NCBI RefSeq assembly: GCF_000009365.1
Contig: NC_008260.1
Span: 1,337,501-1,401,500 of the forward strand
From: Alcanivorax borkumensis SK2
GTDB lineage: Bacteria; Pseudomonadota; Gammaproteobacteria; Pseudomonadales; Alcanivoracaceae
Direction of reading: 5' to 3'
Length of the DNA: 64,000 nucleotides
Shown: positions 55,307 to 64,000 of the stretch, in pieces
Layout: each line of letters starts with the position of its first letter
Numbering within the stretch: position 1 is the first letter of the stretch
Program-made: the position numbers and the translations under genes
The notes under the pieces: generated by a model
Seen by the model: only the letters and a program-made list of their open reading frames with translations
Database searches by the model: none
What the model was told of the DNA's origin: nothing

Positions 55307-56080
55307 CTAAGCGTTATCCTTCCAGCGACGCAAGGCTGCAAAACACTGAATATCAGATTCTCCGCATCCGGGCTCATGGCGTTGACAGGACGCTTTCACC
55401 TCTTCGTTATCACTGCGTAAAAAGGGATTGGTGGCTTTCTCTTCGGCGAGGGTGGAAGGCAGCGTAATTTTACCTTTTTTACGCAGTTCGGTGACTGCTT
55501 GAAGGCGTGTTTGAACCGCTGAATCATTTGGGGTTACAGCGGCAGCGAATGTCAGGTTGGCCTGTGTGTATTCGTGAGCACAAAATACAAGAGTGGCTTC
55601 GGGCAGGGCAGCTAAGCGCTCAAGTGAATGGAACATCTGCGCTGCCGTTCCTTCGAATAGGCGGCCACAGCCCCCGGCAAATAGGGTGTCTCCGCTGAAT
55701 AACCAACCGTGTGAGTCGTTGATGAAGGCGATGTGTCCGAGGGTGTGGCCTGGAACCTCCATGATGGTGAACGCTAGATCTGTACCCGCCGGGGTGATGG
55801 TATCGCCTTCGTGCAGAGGGTGGCTCATGGCCGGAATGGATTCCTTTGCGGGGCCGTAGACTGGGATGTCGCGGTGTTTGGTAAGCGCTGCGACACCGCC
55901 GACATGATCGGGGTGATGGTGTGTAATCAGCAGAGCGGATAGAGACAGGCCGTTCTCGCGCAAATAACGCTCTACAGGTTCTGCGTCACCGGGGTCGACC
56001 ACCACACATTGATCTTGTTGGTGAAACGCCCAAATGTAGTTGTCATTGAAAGCAGGGATGGCGATAGGGCTGGCTGTCAT
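55307..56080 (-). CDS. gloB: Hydroxyacylglutathione hydrolase GloB
   Basis: Glyoxalase II, which hydrolyses S-lactoylglutathione to lactate in methylglyoxal detoxification. The 257-aa metallo-beta-lactamase fold shows THHHPDHVGG, VPGHTLGHIAF, LFSGDTLFAGGCGRLFEG and FCAHEYTQANLTFA. Length and order match the family (E. coli 251). It is 68 bases upstream of mltD and divergent from the methyltransferase gene. Confidence 0.95.
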   Translation of the reverse strand: MTASPIAIPAFNDNYIWAFHQQDQCVVVDPGDAEPVERYLRENGLSLSALLITHHHPDHVGGVAALTKHRDIPVYGPAKESIPAMSHPLHEGDTITPAGTDLAFTIMEVPGHTLGHIAFINDSHGWLFSGDTLFAGGCGRLFEGTAAQMFHSLERLAALPEATLVFCAHEYTQANLTFAAAVTPNDSAVQTRLQAVTELRKKGKITLPSTLAEEKATNPFLRSDNEEVKASCQRHEPGCGESDIQCFAALRRWKDNA

Positions 56081-56157
56081 GTGTGTTACGCTCCTGTTTA
56101 CGTGCTATAGATTCTGCACGGGTTCGGTGCTTTATAAGCATGAATTAACATTCATGA

Positions 56158-56952
56158 ATGAAGAGATTGTCCGCCATGCAGCTACCTCCACTCAACCGTA
56201 TTTCGTTTAATACCTCTTCCGGTGAATTGGGCAGAGGCTTTGATGAATGGCTAGACAGTGAGCCGGGGCAGGCGTTGTTGAATGACGAAAAGGCCATGCT
56301 GACTGATTGGCTTCGCAGTCAAGCTGGGCAGCGCGCGGTGGCGGTTTATTCTAGCGGCGGTCGTGATCTTATGTCCGAATCGCCGTTGCGTTGGCAAACC
56401 AGTATTGCGCCACCCGGTTTTACCGGTGTGAAGCTATATTCACGGCTGGATTTACTGCCGATTGCAAAAAATAGTGTAGATGTGTTGTTGCTTCACCATA
56501 CCATGGACTTCTCCGCTGACCCTCATCAGGTATTACGTGAGGCTGCCCGCTGTATGGCTCCCGGCGGGAAGATAGCGATCATTGGCTTTCATCCACTCAG
56601 TATTATGGGATTGGCACGCTGGCTGCTTTGGTGGAAGTCACCGGGTTGGATGGGGCGCTACTACCGGCCCAACCGCTTAACGGATTGGTTGCAGGTTCTA
56701 GGATTTGAGGTCGATGGTATGGCCAGTGGCTTCTATACTATGCCGTTGTCCGACCGTGGTCGCAGTCGAGTGCGGATGCTTGACTGGCTGGGTCGCTATT
56801 TATGGCCTCGCCACGGTAATACGTACCTCCTGGTGGCGAGGAAGCGGGCGGGTGTTGTTCGTCCGTTGGCCAGCCGACAACGCAGAGTGCCGCGCAATGC
56901 TGTGGTGCCAGTACCAGTGGCCCGCTGGGGCCAACAGAACAGGGAGCCTTGA
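56158..56952 (+). CDS. SAM-dependent methyltransferase upstream of rnhA
   Basis: A 264-aa class I methyltransferase of the type found upstream of rnhA in pseudomonads. The C-terminal half of the Rossmann domain is readable ([35 protein letters not shown]); motif I is degenerate ([11 protein letters not shown]), as is usual in this group. The tail is basic. Substrate unknown. ATG 56176 ([10 protein letters not shown]) is an alternative start. It ends 4 bases before rnhA, so they are co-transcribed. Confidence 0.8.
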   Translation: MKRLSAMQLPPLNRISFNTSSGELGRGFDEWLDSEPGQALLNDEKAMLTDWLRSQAGQRAVAVYSSGGRDLMSESPLRWQTSIAPPGFTGVKLYSRLDLLPIAKNSVDVLLLHHTMDFSADPHQVLREAARCMAPGGKIAIIGFHPLSIMGLARWLLWWKSPGWMGRYYRPNRLTDWLQVLGFEVDGMASGFYTMPLSDRGRSRVRMLDWLGRYLWPRHGNTYLLVARKRAGVVRPLASRQRRVPRNAVVPVPVARWGQQNREP

Positions 56953-56956
56953 GTCT

Positions 56957-57412
56957 TTGAAAAATGTGATTATCTACACTGACGGCGCTTGCCGTGGTAA
57001 TCCCGGTCCGGGTGGTTGGGGCGCTATTCTTCTCTATGGTGATAAGGAGAAAGAGTTATTCGGCGGTGAGCCGGAAACCACCAACAATCGTATGGAACTG
57101 ATGGCGGCGATTGTCGCGCTTGAAACGCTCAACACGCCCTGTCAGGTGGTCTTGACCACGGATTCAAAGTACGTGATGGATGGCATTACACAGTGGATGG
57201 CGAACTGGAAAAAGCGAGGCTGGAAAACGGCATCCAAGCAGCCTGTAAAGAACGTTGACTTATGGCAGCGCCTAGATGCGGCAGTGCAACGCCACGACAT
57301 CGACTGGCAGTGGGTCAAGGGACACAGTGGCCACCCAGGTAACGAGCGCGCTGACGCGCTGGCTAACCGGGGGATTGATGAAATGAAACACAAGCAGGGG
57401 CAAGCTAGCTAA
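56957..57412 (+). CDS. rnhA: Ribonuclease HI
   Basis: Degrades the RNA strand of RNA-DNA hybrids. The 151-aa product (E. coli 155) has the catalytic acids in [17 protein letters not shown] (Asp9), [20 protein letters not shown] and the His/Asp of [16 protein letters not shown]. The start is TTG 56957, giving [10 protein letters not shown], the family N-terminus; GTG 56966 is possible but trims strand 1. The frame is open far upstream inside the methyltransferase, which is a shadow. The stop overlaps dnaQ by one base (TAATG). Confidence 0.93.
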   Translation: MKNVIIYTDGACRGNPGPGGWGAILLYGDKEKELFGGEPETTNNRMELMAAIVALETLNTPCQVVLTTDSKYVMDGITQWMANWKKRGWKTASKQPVKNVDLWQRLDAAVQRHDIDWQWVKGHSGHPGNERADALANRGIDEMKHKQGQAS

Positions 57413-58155
57413 TGCGTCAGGTTGTATTGGATACGGAAACCACAGGTCTTGAGCCGAATGACGGGCACCGGGTGATCGAAATTGGTTGTGTGGAGATGGA
57501 AAATCGCCGCCTTACTGGAAATAGCCTGCACCTGTACCTGAACCCTGAGCGGGAAATCGATGCGGGGGCATTGGCGGTTCACGGTATCAGTAGCGAGTTC
57601 TTGGCGGACAAGCCTACGTTTGACAAAGTGGTTGATGAATTTTTGGCGTTTGTAGATGGCGCTGAATTGGTTATTCACAACGCCCCTTTCGATGTGGGTT
57701 TTCTCAACCATGAGTTGCGCCGGCTTGGCACACGCTATGGGACCATTGAGCAGCGTTGCGGGGTGCTGGATACACTGGTCATGGCGCGGCAGAAACACCC
57801 AGGGCAGAAGAATAGCCTTGATGCTCTATGTCGCCGTTATTTCGTGGAAAACGGGCACCGTGAATTGCACGGAGCCCTATTGGATGCGGAGATTCTAGCA
57901 GACGTTTATCTTGCCATGACCGGGGGGCAAACTCGCCTTTTTTCGGGCGGCAACGATAGCAGTGAGCGGGGCGGTGGCGCCGCAGCAGAGACCATCAGGC
58001 GCTTGAGTGCCGATCGCGTCCCGCTTTGTGTGGTGCGTGCCAGTGAGAATGAACAACAACGTCACCGCAACAAGCTGGCCGCTATTGCGAAAAAGAATGG
58101 GGTGCCCACGGTTTGGCAGAGCCTTGGGCAAAATAGCGATACGCCCCTGCAATAG
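57412..58155 (+). CDS. dnaQ: DNA polymerase III epsilon subunit
   Basis: The 3'-5' proofreading exonuclease of the replicative polymerase. The 247-aa product has the DEDDh motifs: Exo I VLDTETTGLEP, Exo II VIHNAPFDVGFLN, and Exo III with HGALLDAEILADVY. HGISSEFLADKP is the usual family segment. The C-terminus (from about 180) is the polymerase-alpha-binding tail. rnhA-dnaQ adjacency is conserved. Confidence 0.96.
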   Translation: MRQVVLDTETTGLEPNDGHRVIEIGCVEMENRRLTGNSLHLYLNPEREIDAGALAVHGISSEFLADKPTFDKVVDEFLAFVDGAELVIHNAPFDVGFLNHELRRLGTRYGTIEQRCGVLDTLVMARQKHPGQKNSLDALCRRYFVENGHRELHGALLDAEILADVYLAMTGGQTRLFSGGNDSSERGGGAAAETIRRLSADRVPLCVVRASENEQQRHRNKLAAIAKKNGVPTVWQSLGQNSDTPLQ

Positions 58156-58250
58156 TTAATCTGCCGTCTGTGCAGGGCCTACGGGCTCGAGCCCACCCAA
58201 CTAGCACGTTTCTTCGCCATCCCCATTTCACATCGGGGTTCCCAGGGCAA

Positions 58251-59843
58251 TCAGTGCCCTGGGATTAGCGGCGTTTCTTGAAGATCTTCCACCTGATGAT
58301 GCTGAATCCAGCCATTTTCGTACAGGTAGTCAGTGGCAGGTTCAAGCACCGTGGCGGTCATGACCAGGCCGGTAATTGACATCACGATGGTATAAGGCAG
58401 GGCCATGATCACCATGCGTCCATAGGATAACCGCACCAACGGCGCCAGCGCTGAAGTTAGCAGGAACAGGAATGCCGCCTGACCGTTTGGCGTGGCCACA
58501 GAGGGGATGTTGGTGCCGGTGTTAATGGCTACAGCCAGCAGGTCGAAAGTATCGCGGTCAATTTCATTCTTCAGCAACGCTTGACCCACTTCATCCACAT
58601 AGACGGTTGCCACAAAGACGTTATCGGACACTGCCGAGAGTATGCCGTTAGCCATGTAGAACGCGGGTCCCTGCACCTGCTTCTCCAAAGAGAGCACGTA
58701 TTCAATCACCGGCGCGAAAAGCTGCTGGTCAGCAATCACTGCTACCACCGCGAAGAATACCGTGAGCAGGGCGGTGAAAGGCAGGGCTTCCTCAAACGCG
58801 GCGCCCAAACGATGCTCTTCGATGATCCCAGTGAATGAAGTGGCGAGGATGATTACAGTGAGCCCTACTAAACCAACGGAGGCAGCATGGGTGGCCAAGC
58901 CGATGACTAGCCAAACAGCGGTGATCGCCTGAATAACCAAGGCGGCGCGATTTTGTGGGGTGCGTTTGCGGTCCTGCTCCAGGGCGTACTGGCGCATAAT
59001 GCCGCGGACTTTTTCAGGGATATCCTCGCCGTAGCCGAAGCTGCCGCTGAATTCCAGGAAAGCACAGGTGAAGAAGCCCATCACCAGTACTGGTAGGGTA
59101 ATGGGCGCCATGCGCAGGAAGAATTCACCGAATTCCCAGCCGGCCTTATTGGCGATTAGCAGGTTTTGGGGTTCACCCACTAGCGTGCAGACGCCGCCCA
59201 GAGCGGTACCGACGGCGGCGTGCATTAGCAGGCTGCGCAGGAATGACCGAAAGCGGCGCAGGTCTTCACGGTGCAATTCTTCCACCGTGGTGTCGTCACC
59301 ATGGTCATGTTTTTGCTGGAACGTTTTACCGGAAGCCACCTTGTGGTAAATGCCGTAAAAACCGGTGCATACGGCAATCACCACGGCGGTAACCGTTAAT
59401 GCATCCAGAAAAGCAGACAGCAAGGCCGCAGCGGCACAGAACAGCAGGCTCAGCGTGACCTTGGATTTAACGCCGAGCAGAATGCGGGTGAACATGAACA
59501 GCAGTAAATCTTTAAGGAAGTAGATACCGGCGACCATAAAGATCAGCAGCAACATTACTTCAATGTTGCCGACTACCTTATGTAGCACTGTTTCTGCGGA
59601 GGTCAAGCCGATCATTACCGCTTCAATAGCCAGTAGCCCGCCAGGCTGTAACGGATAGCACTTGAGTGCCATGGCCAGTGTGAAGATGAATTCGGCGAGC
59701 AGTAGCCAGCCTGCGGTTACCGGGCCCAGTGTCAGGGCGACCAACGGGTTGATAAGCAGAAAGGCGACGATGGTGTACTTGTACCAGGCAGGAGCCTGCC
59801 CCAGGAAGTTCTGAACAAAGGCGCGGCCTAGCGTGGCTGACAT
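58251..59843 (-). CDS. nhaB: Na+/H+ antiporter NhaB
   Basis: An electrogenic sodium/proton antiporter of 530 aa with about 12-14 membrane helices (E. coli NhaB 513). The conserved segments [40 protein letters not shown] (in parts) and [20 protein letters not shown] are present. It supports sodium and pH homeostasis. A hairpin TCCCAGGGCA/TGCCCTGGGA (58240-58264) spans its stop codon and may end the transcript. Confidence 0.95.
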   Translation of the reverse strand: MSATLGRAFVQNFLGQAPAWYKYTIVAFLLINPLVALTLGPVTAGWLLLAEFIFTLAMALKCYPLQPGGLLAIEAVMIGLTSAETVLHKVVGNIEVMLLLIFMVAGIYFLKDLLLFMFTRILLGVKSKVTLSLLFCAAAALLSAFLDALTVTAVVIAVCTGFYGIYHKVASGKTFQQKHDHGDDTTVEELHREDLRRFRSFLRSLLMHAAVGTALGGVCTLVGEPQNLLIANKAGWEFGEFFLRMAPITLPVLVMGFFTCAFLEFSGSFGYGEDIPEKVRGIMRQYALEQDRKRTPQNRAALVIQAITAVWLVIGLATHAASVGLVGLTVIILATSFTGIIEEHRLGAAFEEALPFTALLTVFFAVVAVIADQQLFAPVIEYVLSLEKQVQGPAFYMANGILSAVSDNVFVATVYVDEVGQALLKNEIDRDTFDLLAVAINTGTNIPSVATPNGQAAFLFLLTSALAPLVRLSYGRMVIMALPYTIVMSITGLVMTATVLEPATDYLYENGWIQHHQVEDLQETPLIPGH

Positions 59844-60237
59844 TACGAGTTCCTGCTGAACGGCGAATGGTAGAGGTGTGCCCTGGCTGTGCGCGGAGTG
59901 GCAGGAGCTGGGCGCGGCAATAATAAGGACTTGCTATGTCTCAGTACAGGATAAACAGTTGGGCAATTTGTCCTAGATCAATGGAGAGATTGGCGTAACC
60001 GGCTGGTCTAGGCGCTGGTGAATCGCATATAGTCGTCTAGAGTAGTGTGGCCAGGTTAACAAAACATCAATAAATCAGTTGTTTACAAATGAAAGTTGAT
60101 GCAGTCTTTAATTGCGTGCAAAAGTTGATACAGCTTGTTTTACAATCTTAAATTGAATGTTGCGGGTATAACCGGGGGTTGCGTACTTTACGGGACAGCC
60201 TCGATGATAATAACAGTTTGGTGCTTGCGGAGAGTCC
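59844..60237. other. 394-bp divergent intergenic region nhaB/fimL
   Basis: No ORF. It is AT-rich near fimL. It contains a weak FNR/Anr-like element TTGTCCTAGATCAA (59968-59981) and a pair of direct repeats AAAGTTGATRCAG at 60092 and 60121, 29 bases apart, upstream of fimL. Confidence 0.5.
60092..60133 (+). promoter_or_regulatory. Tandem AAAGTTGATRCAG repeats before fimL
   Basis: Two 13-base direct repeats differing at one base, 29 bases start to start, i.e. about three helical turns, 105-145 bases before the fimL ATG. They could bind an activator dimer; no known regulator is matched. Confidence 0.4.
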
Positions 60238-61917
60238 ATGGTTGCCATAACAAATACCACCTCCCTGACTTTTCTCAAAGAAGCCCTAGATGCCACCCTG
60301 ACTGAAGCAGAAACACAGCTTGAAACGTTTTCTGATGACCATAGTCGTCAAGATGAGTTGCAGCATTGTGCGCAAGCTTTTCAGCAACTTCGAGGTATCT
60401 GCCAGCTTGTTGAGCTGCCTGCGGCGGCGTTGATGAGTGAAGAAATGGCGCTGGCCGCGCGGGAGTTACAAGAAAAATGCTCTGACGCCCGTATTCAGGC
60501 GTTGAGCCACGCGATCGTTCTGCTTACCCGTTATTTCGATTACGTGCAATTGAAGAACCGCACGTTACCGGCACTGTTAATTGGTGGCATTAATGAGCTG
60601 CGACGGGCCGCTGGCAAGGGCCTGATCCAGGAAAGTCACTTCTTCTATGCCGATTTATCCCATCAACGTGTACCTCAAGCTCCGCAACGGAGCATGACCG
60701 TTAGTGAATTGTCCGACCTGGCGCGACGCTTTCGGCATATGTACCAGGTCGGGCTGCTTGGGATGCTTCGTGGCCAAACTAACCGCACTAACCTAAAGCT
60801 GATGGCCCGGGCCCTGGTACGGCTGGATCATGCCGCAGGACAATGTGGTTTAAGTCGCTTTCTGTGGGTGTCCCAGGCAGCGTTAACGGCCATGTACCGC
60901 GACCAGATGGCGATCACTCCGGCCCGAAAAGCGCTGCTGTCACAGTATGACCGCCAGTTGAAAAAGCTGGTCTACAGTGGTGATCAGGCAGTGACGGAAG
61001 ACGCTCCGTTACTGTTGATCAAGGAAAGCCTCTATATCGTTTCGTTGTCCGCACAGAACAGCGGTGTGATCGGTAACGTTAAGCAAGCTTTCGGTTTGAA
61101 ATCTGAAGTGAATGATGTTGTTTTGCAGCGAGAGTTGTTATTCATGACGGGCGCCAGCGGATCGGTGACTCGTTCTGTGGCCAGTGCTATGCGTGATGAA
61201 ATTGCCGATTTGAAAGAGAGCCTGGATTTGGCCTCCCAGGGGGTGGCGGACACTAATTATGAGTCGGTGGCGGCAAGCCTGAATCGTCTGGGTAGCACCC
61301 TGGATATGATCAATAAAGATAAAGAATCCCGTGCTATCAAACAGCGCGCACAGGACGTGGCTCGCTGGGCGCCTGATCAGAACGTTGAAGGGGAGGCGTT
61401 CCATGCGCTGGTGGATGATCTACTGATTGTAGAAAATGTGGTTGCGGGTCTAGAGCGAAGCATTAACCCTGAAAATGATGTGCATCGCTCAGCAAACAAT
61501 AGCCGTATTTCCCTGTATCAGTTAAATGACGCTCGCATGACAGTGGTGGGCGAGTGCCGTGCTGGTCTGGCGCTGGCTAAACGCTCTATTTCCTCGTTCA
61601 TGGATAACAACTGGGATGCTATGCATCTGTCTAATCTCCCCGGGACGTTCGCTTCCATTGCGGGGGGGTTAATGTTCTTAGAACTGGATCGTGCCAAGGC
61701 GGTGACCGAAGCTTGTCACAAATATATCAGTAACCGGTTGCTCAGTGGTGACCAAGTGCCGACCCATGAAAACATGGAAACCCTGGCCGATGCCCTGACC
61801 GGGGTGGACTACTACTTGGAAAGTATGGAAGAGCAAAAGCCCATTGGTGATGGTGTTCTGGAGGTGGCTGAGCAAAGCATGAATGTATTAGGCTTTCCCG
61901 TGTCAAAGGGTGTTTGA
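60238..61917 (+). CDS. fimL: FimL-like pilus/cAMP regulator
   Basis: A 559-aa homologue of P. aeruginosa FimL (PA1822, about 560 aa), inferred from order (nhaB-fimL-nudC), length and the ChpA-like N-terminus. FimL promotes cAMP synthesis and twitching motility with the Pil-Chp system. The HPt-like region near residues 40-60 reads CAQAFQQLRGICQLVEL: where a working HPt domain has a His before xLKG, this protein has Gln49, so it cannot be phosphorylated there. A second degenerate bundle lies near 150-220. GGAGAG precedes the ATG. Confidence 0.85.
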   Translation: MVAITNTTSLTFLKEALDATLTEAETQLETFSDDHSRQDELQHCAQAFQQLRGICQLVELPAAALMSEEMALAARELQEKCSDARIQALSHAIVLLTRYFDYVQLKNRTLPALLIGGINELRRAAGKGLIQESHFFYADLSHQRVPQAPQRSMTVSELSDLARRFRHMYQVGLLGMLRGQTNRTNLKLMARALVRLDHAAGQCGLSRFLWVSQAALTAMYRDQMAITPARKALLSQYDRQLKKLVYSGDQAVTEDAPLLLIKESLYIVSLSAQNSGVIGNVKQAFGLKSEVNDVVLQRELLFMTGASGSVTRSVASAMRDEIADLKESLDLASQGVADTNYESVAASLNRLGSTLDMINKDKESRAIKQRAQDVARWAPDQNVEGEAFHALVDDLLIVENVVAGLERSINPENDVHRSANNSRISLYQLNDARMTVVGECRAGLALAKRSISSFMDNNWDAMHLSNLPGTFASIAGGLMFLELDRAKAVTEACHKYISNRLLSGDQVPTHENMETLADALTGVDYYLESMEEQKPIGDGVLEVAEQSMNVLGFPVSKGV

Positions 61918-61939
61918 GCCCATCGCAATAGAGACAGCC

Positions 61940-62740
61940 ATGATTGACCTTTCTTCACCGGAATCCCAAGACGCAGAAAGCGCTCGCTGTTATATCATTC
62001 ATGAGCAGGATGTGTTGATCTGCGCACATGTGGATAGGCCGTTCCCAGAACTGCCTGCCAAGTGGCTTCGGCAGCATCCTGATTATCACTTCTTGGGTTT
62101 TCTGGATGGCCAGCCTTGTTATGTCTGTGAATTTGCCTGCCATGAATTTGATGATGGCCGGTTACAGCGTGTTCCGTTGCGCAGACTTATCGGTGCCACC
62201 TTAAATGACGCCGAATTTTCCATGGCGAGCAGGGCCTTACAGTTTCTAAGCTGGCGCAAAAATCATCGTTTTTGTAGCCGATGCGGCTCACCGACTGAGC
62301 CACATCCTCGCGACTTAGCGATGACCTGTGCCGGTTGCGGCTATTTTCAGTATCCCCGTATTACTCCCTGTATCATTACGTTGGTGACGGATGGTGAGCA
62401 TGCTTTGCTGGGGCGTTCTGCCCGTTTTCCGGAAGGCTTTTACTCCTGTCTGGCCGGCTTTATGGAGGCAGGTGAAACCGCTGAGCAAGCTTTGGCACGG
62501 GAGGTGATGGAAGAAAGCGGCATTTCGGTGAAAAACTTGGAATATTTGAACAGCCAGTCGTGGCCTTTTCCCCACTCCTTGATGCTTGGGTTCATGGCTG
62601 AATATGCAGGTGGAGAGATCCGCATTGATGACGATGAAATCGTCGATGCAGCTTGGTTTCATTATCAGGATCTGCCCATGGTTCCACCGGTGGGAACTAT
62701 TGCCCGTTTGTTGATTGACCAATGGATCGCACGTTTTTAG
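61940..62740 (+). CDS. nudC: NADH pyrophosphatase / RNA decapping NudC
   Basis: A Nudix hydrolase of 266 aa that splits NADH and removes NAD caps from RNA. A zinc ribbon holds four cysteines (FCSRCG ... TCAGCG), the Nudix box is GFMEAGETAEQALAREVMEE, and SQSWPFPHSLMLGFMAE is the NudC-specific motif. ATG 61940 is chosen; GTG 61910 overlaps the fimL end and would add ten residues. Confidence 0.94.
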   Translation: MIDLSSPESQDAESARCYIIHEQDVLICAHVDRPFPELPAKWLRQHPDYHFLGFLDGQPCYVCEFACHEFDDGRLQRVPLRRLIGATLNDAEFSMASRALQFLSWRKNHRFCSRCGSPTEPHPRDLAMTCAGCGYFQYPRITPCIITLVTDGEHALLGRSARFPEGFYSCLAGFMEAGETAEQALAREVMEESGISVKNLEYLNSQSWPFPHSLMLGFMAEYAGGEIRIDDDEIVDAAWFHYQDLPMVPPVGTIARLLIDQWIARF

Positions 62741-62752
62741 AAGGACGTAAGC

Positions 62753-63400
62753 ATGAATTACACTTTAGCTCCCTTGGTGCTAATCGTTTTCAGTCTACTT
62801 TTGGTATTGATAGGGGCGTGGATTCTGCTGCGGCAAAAATGGGTGCTGCAATGGTTGAAAGGCACAGCCGGCCTGTTGTTGGTGGTGCTGGCTATCTATA
62901 TGAGCGTGTTCGCGCTCAATCTCTATGGCTATAAGGAATATGCTCAGGAAGTGTCCGTAGCCACGGTGAGCTTCCGGGAGTCGGGCGATCAGTCGTTTAT
63001 TGCTACGGTAACCCGCACGGATGGGAGTTCGGAAGAGTTTCGTCTGAAAGGGGATCAGTGGCAACTGGATGCTCGCATTATCAAGTGGAAGATGCCCTTT
63101 AGCCTGCTTGGCCTGAAGCCCGGCTACCAACTGGATCGGATGCAGGGCCGTTATTATGCCCTTGAAGACGAGCGTTCCCGGGACCGTACCGTCTACAGCT
63201 TGCATCGTGATCCAGTAGGCCTGGATGTGTGGCTGCTGGCAAAAAAAGGCTGGGGCCTGATTATCGATGCTCGTTACGGTAGCGCGGCTTATCTGCCGAT
63301 GGCAGATGGCGCTCTGTTTGAAGTTACCGTGGCGCCCACAGGGCTCGTGGCCCGTCCTATGAACGGCAGTGCACAAAAGGCGATCGCCGGTTGGGATTGA
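62753..63400 (+). CDS. Conserved membrane protein of unknown function
   Basis: A 215-aa protein with two N-terminal membrane helices (about 4-26 and 38-57) and a soluble periplasmic domain with features such as DGSSEEFRLKGDQWQLDARI and GYQLDRMQGRYYALEDE. Homologues follow nudC in pseudomonads. No enzymatic motif is visible. AAGGA lies 8 bases before the ATG; 12 bases separate it from nudC, so it is in the same operon. Confidence 0.8.
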   Translation: MNYTLAPLVLIVFSLLLVLIGAWILLRQKWVLQWLKGTAGLLLVVLAIYMSVFALNLYGYKEYAQEVSVATVSFRESGDQSFIATVTRTDGSSEEFRLKGDQWQLDARIIKWKMPFSLLGLKPGYQLDRMQGRYYALEDERSRDRTVYSLHRDPVGLDVWLLAKKGWGLIIDARYGSAAYLPMADGALFEVTVAPTGLVARPMNGSAQKAIAGWD

Positions 63401-63548
63401 TGCTTCTTTCCCGGTAACCTGTGTTTTGCTCGACCTTTAATTCCCTCTGATTACCGCAATGGCTCTGGCTTATGTAGAATCAGCCAGAGTTCGATTTCCG
63501 TGAATTGACTGGCGCTGGGCGCCAGGCCCCTTGGAGAGTAGATAAACT

Positions 63549-64000
63549 GTGATCGCGTTTTTAATGGAATACGGCATGTTTCTAGCCAAGGTTGCCACCC
63601 TCGTAGTGGCAATTTTGTTTATTTTTGGTGGCATTGCGGCGGCGGCCTCACGGAGTCGTGGTAAGGGTGACCAGGATGGTGAACTGAAAGTCCGCCACCT
63701 CAATGAAGAGTTCGATGATCTCAAGGAGTCTCTCGAGGCGGAAATTATCCCGGAAGCCCAGCGCAAAAAAGCCCACAAGGCTAAGCGAAAACAGGAGAAG
63801 CTTGAAGCCAAACAAAAAAAGAAAGCCGGCACCGAAGACAAAATTCTGCCGCGTTTGTTTGTGCTTGATTTCAATGGTGATGTACAGGCCAGCGATGTGG
63901 ATCATATGCGCCGGGAGATTACCGCCATTTTGCAGGTTGCCACCCAAGATGACGAAGTACTGGTTCGCCTGGAAAGTCCGGGTGGTCTGGTACACAGCTA
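63549..64000 (+). CDS. sohB: Signal peptide peptidase-like SohB (3' end outside window)
   Basis: The N-terminal 150 residues of an inner-membrane S49 serine peptidase. It begins at GTG 63549 (alternative ATG 63564), with EYGMFLAKVATLVVAILFI as the membrane anchor, a Lys/Gln-rich coiled segment (about 65-100) and the start of the protease domain, LFVLDFNGDVQASD and VLVRLESPGGLVHS. The catalytic Ser/Lys lie beyond the window. E. coli SohB aligns over the same stretch. Confidence 0.93.
   Translation, partial: MIAFLMEYGMFLAKVATLVVAILFIFGGIAAAASRSRGKGDQDGELKVRHLNEEFDDLKESLEAEIIPEAQRKKAHKAKRKQEKLEAKQKKKAGTEDKILPRLFVLDFNGDVQASDVDHMRREITAILQVATQDDEVLVRLESPGGLVHS

Noticed and set aside
56705..56956. 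Upstream extension of rnhA inside the methyltransferase gene
   Set aside because: The extension is a frame shadow; the RNase H fold begins at the TTG at 56957.
59968..59981. FNR/Anr box in the nhaB-fimL gap
   Set aside because: Only about 8 of 10 informative bases match and neither gene is a typical anaerobic target; mentioned only as weak.

Overview
This 64 kb window is chromosomal DNA of a gammaproteobacterium. The gene order lpxH-ppi-glnS-folD, tig-clpP-clpX-lon-hupB-ppiD-fabI, the yej transporter, mltD-gloB, rnhA-dnaQ, nhaB, fimL, nudC and sohB is essentially the Pseudomonas aeruginosa PA1792-PA1823 arrangement, and the pdxB / small ORF / ATP-NAD kinase and htpX / aminotransferase neighbourhoods are also Pseudomonas-like. 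The moderate GC (mid-50s % by eye), codon use and protein divergence suggest a marine relative such as Alcanivorax. That genus is inference; no marker gene here proves it.

Left part (1-25 kb): single genes and short operons, mostly housekeeping. They are a cut thioesterase gene, pdxB with a 57-aa antisense-overlapping ORF, an ATP-NAD kinase-like gene, htpX behind a clear sigma-32-type promoter, alaA, a 3-methyladenine glycosylase-like gene, a cytochrome c-FTR1 iron permease, zntB, cysI-DUF934, nfuA behind an IscR type 1 palindrome, an M48 lipoprotein protease, an AarF/UbiB kinase-like gene, a tiny SET protein, rluA and a first Lon protease (AsrA-like, also behind a sigma-32-like promoter). 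Two methyltransferases, a lipoprotein hydrolase, an EamA exporter, thpR and a PEBP gene complete it. A decayed IS3-family element (25.4-26.4 kb) is the only recognisable mobile DNA.

Middle part (26-46 kb): acnB, an LpxL-type acyltransferase, miaE, ppiB-ppiA-lpxH, glnS, folD, a tRNA Pro-Arg-His operon with its own strong promoter and terminator, the tig-clpP-clpX-lon proteostasis block, hupB, tRNA-Asp, ppiD and fabI. Protein quality control stands out in the window: two Lon proteases, ClpXP, HtpX, a second M48 protease, trigger factor, PpiD and two cyclophilins.

Right part (46-64 kb): a minus-strand run gloB-mltD-yejA-yejA-yejB-yejE-yejF joins a lytic transglycosylase to an oligopeptide/muropeptide-type ABC importer with two binding proteins. 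Then come a methyltransferase with rnhA and dnaQ, nhaB, a fimL homologue (a degenerate ChpA-like regulator of type IV pili/cAMP), nudC, an unknown membrane protein and the start of sohB. I found no CRISPR array, prophage, toxin-antitoxin pair or defence island. The most interesting material is regulatory (IscR and sigma-32 sites, paired AGTTGA-type intergenic repeats) and the mltD-yej coupling.
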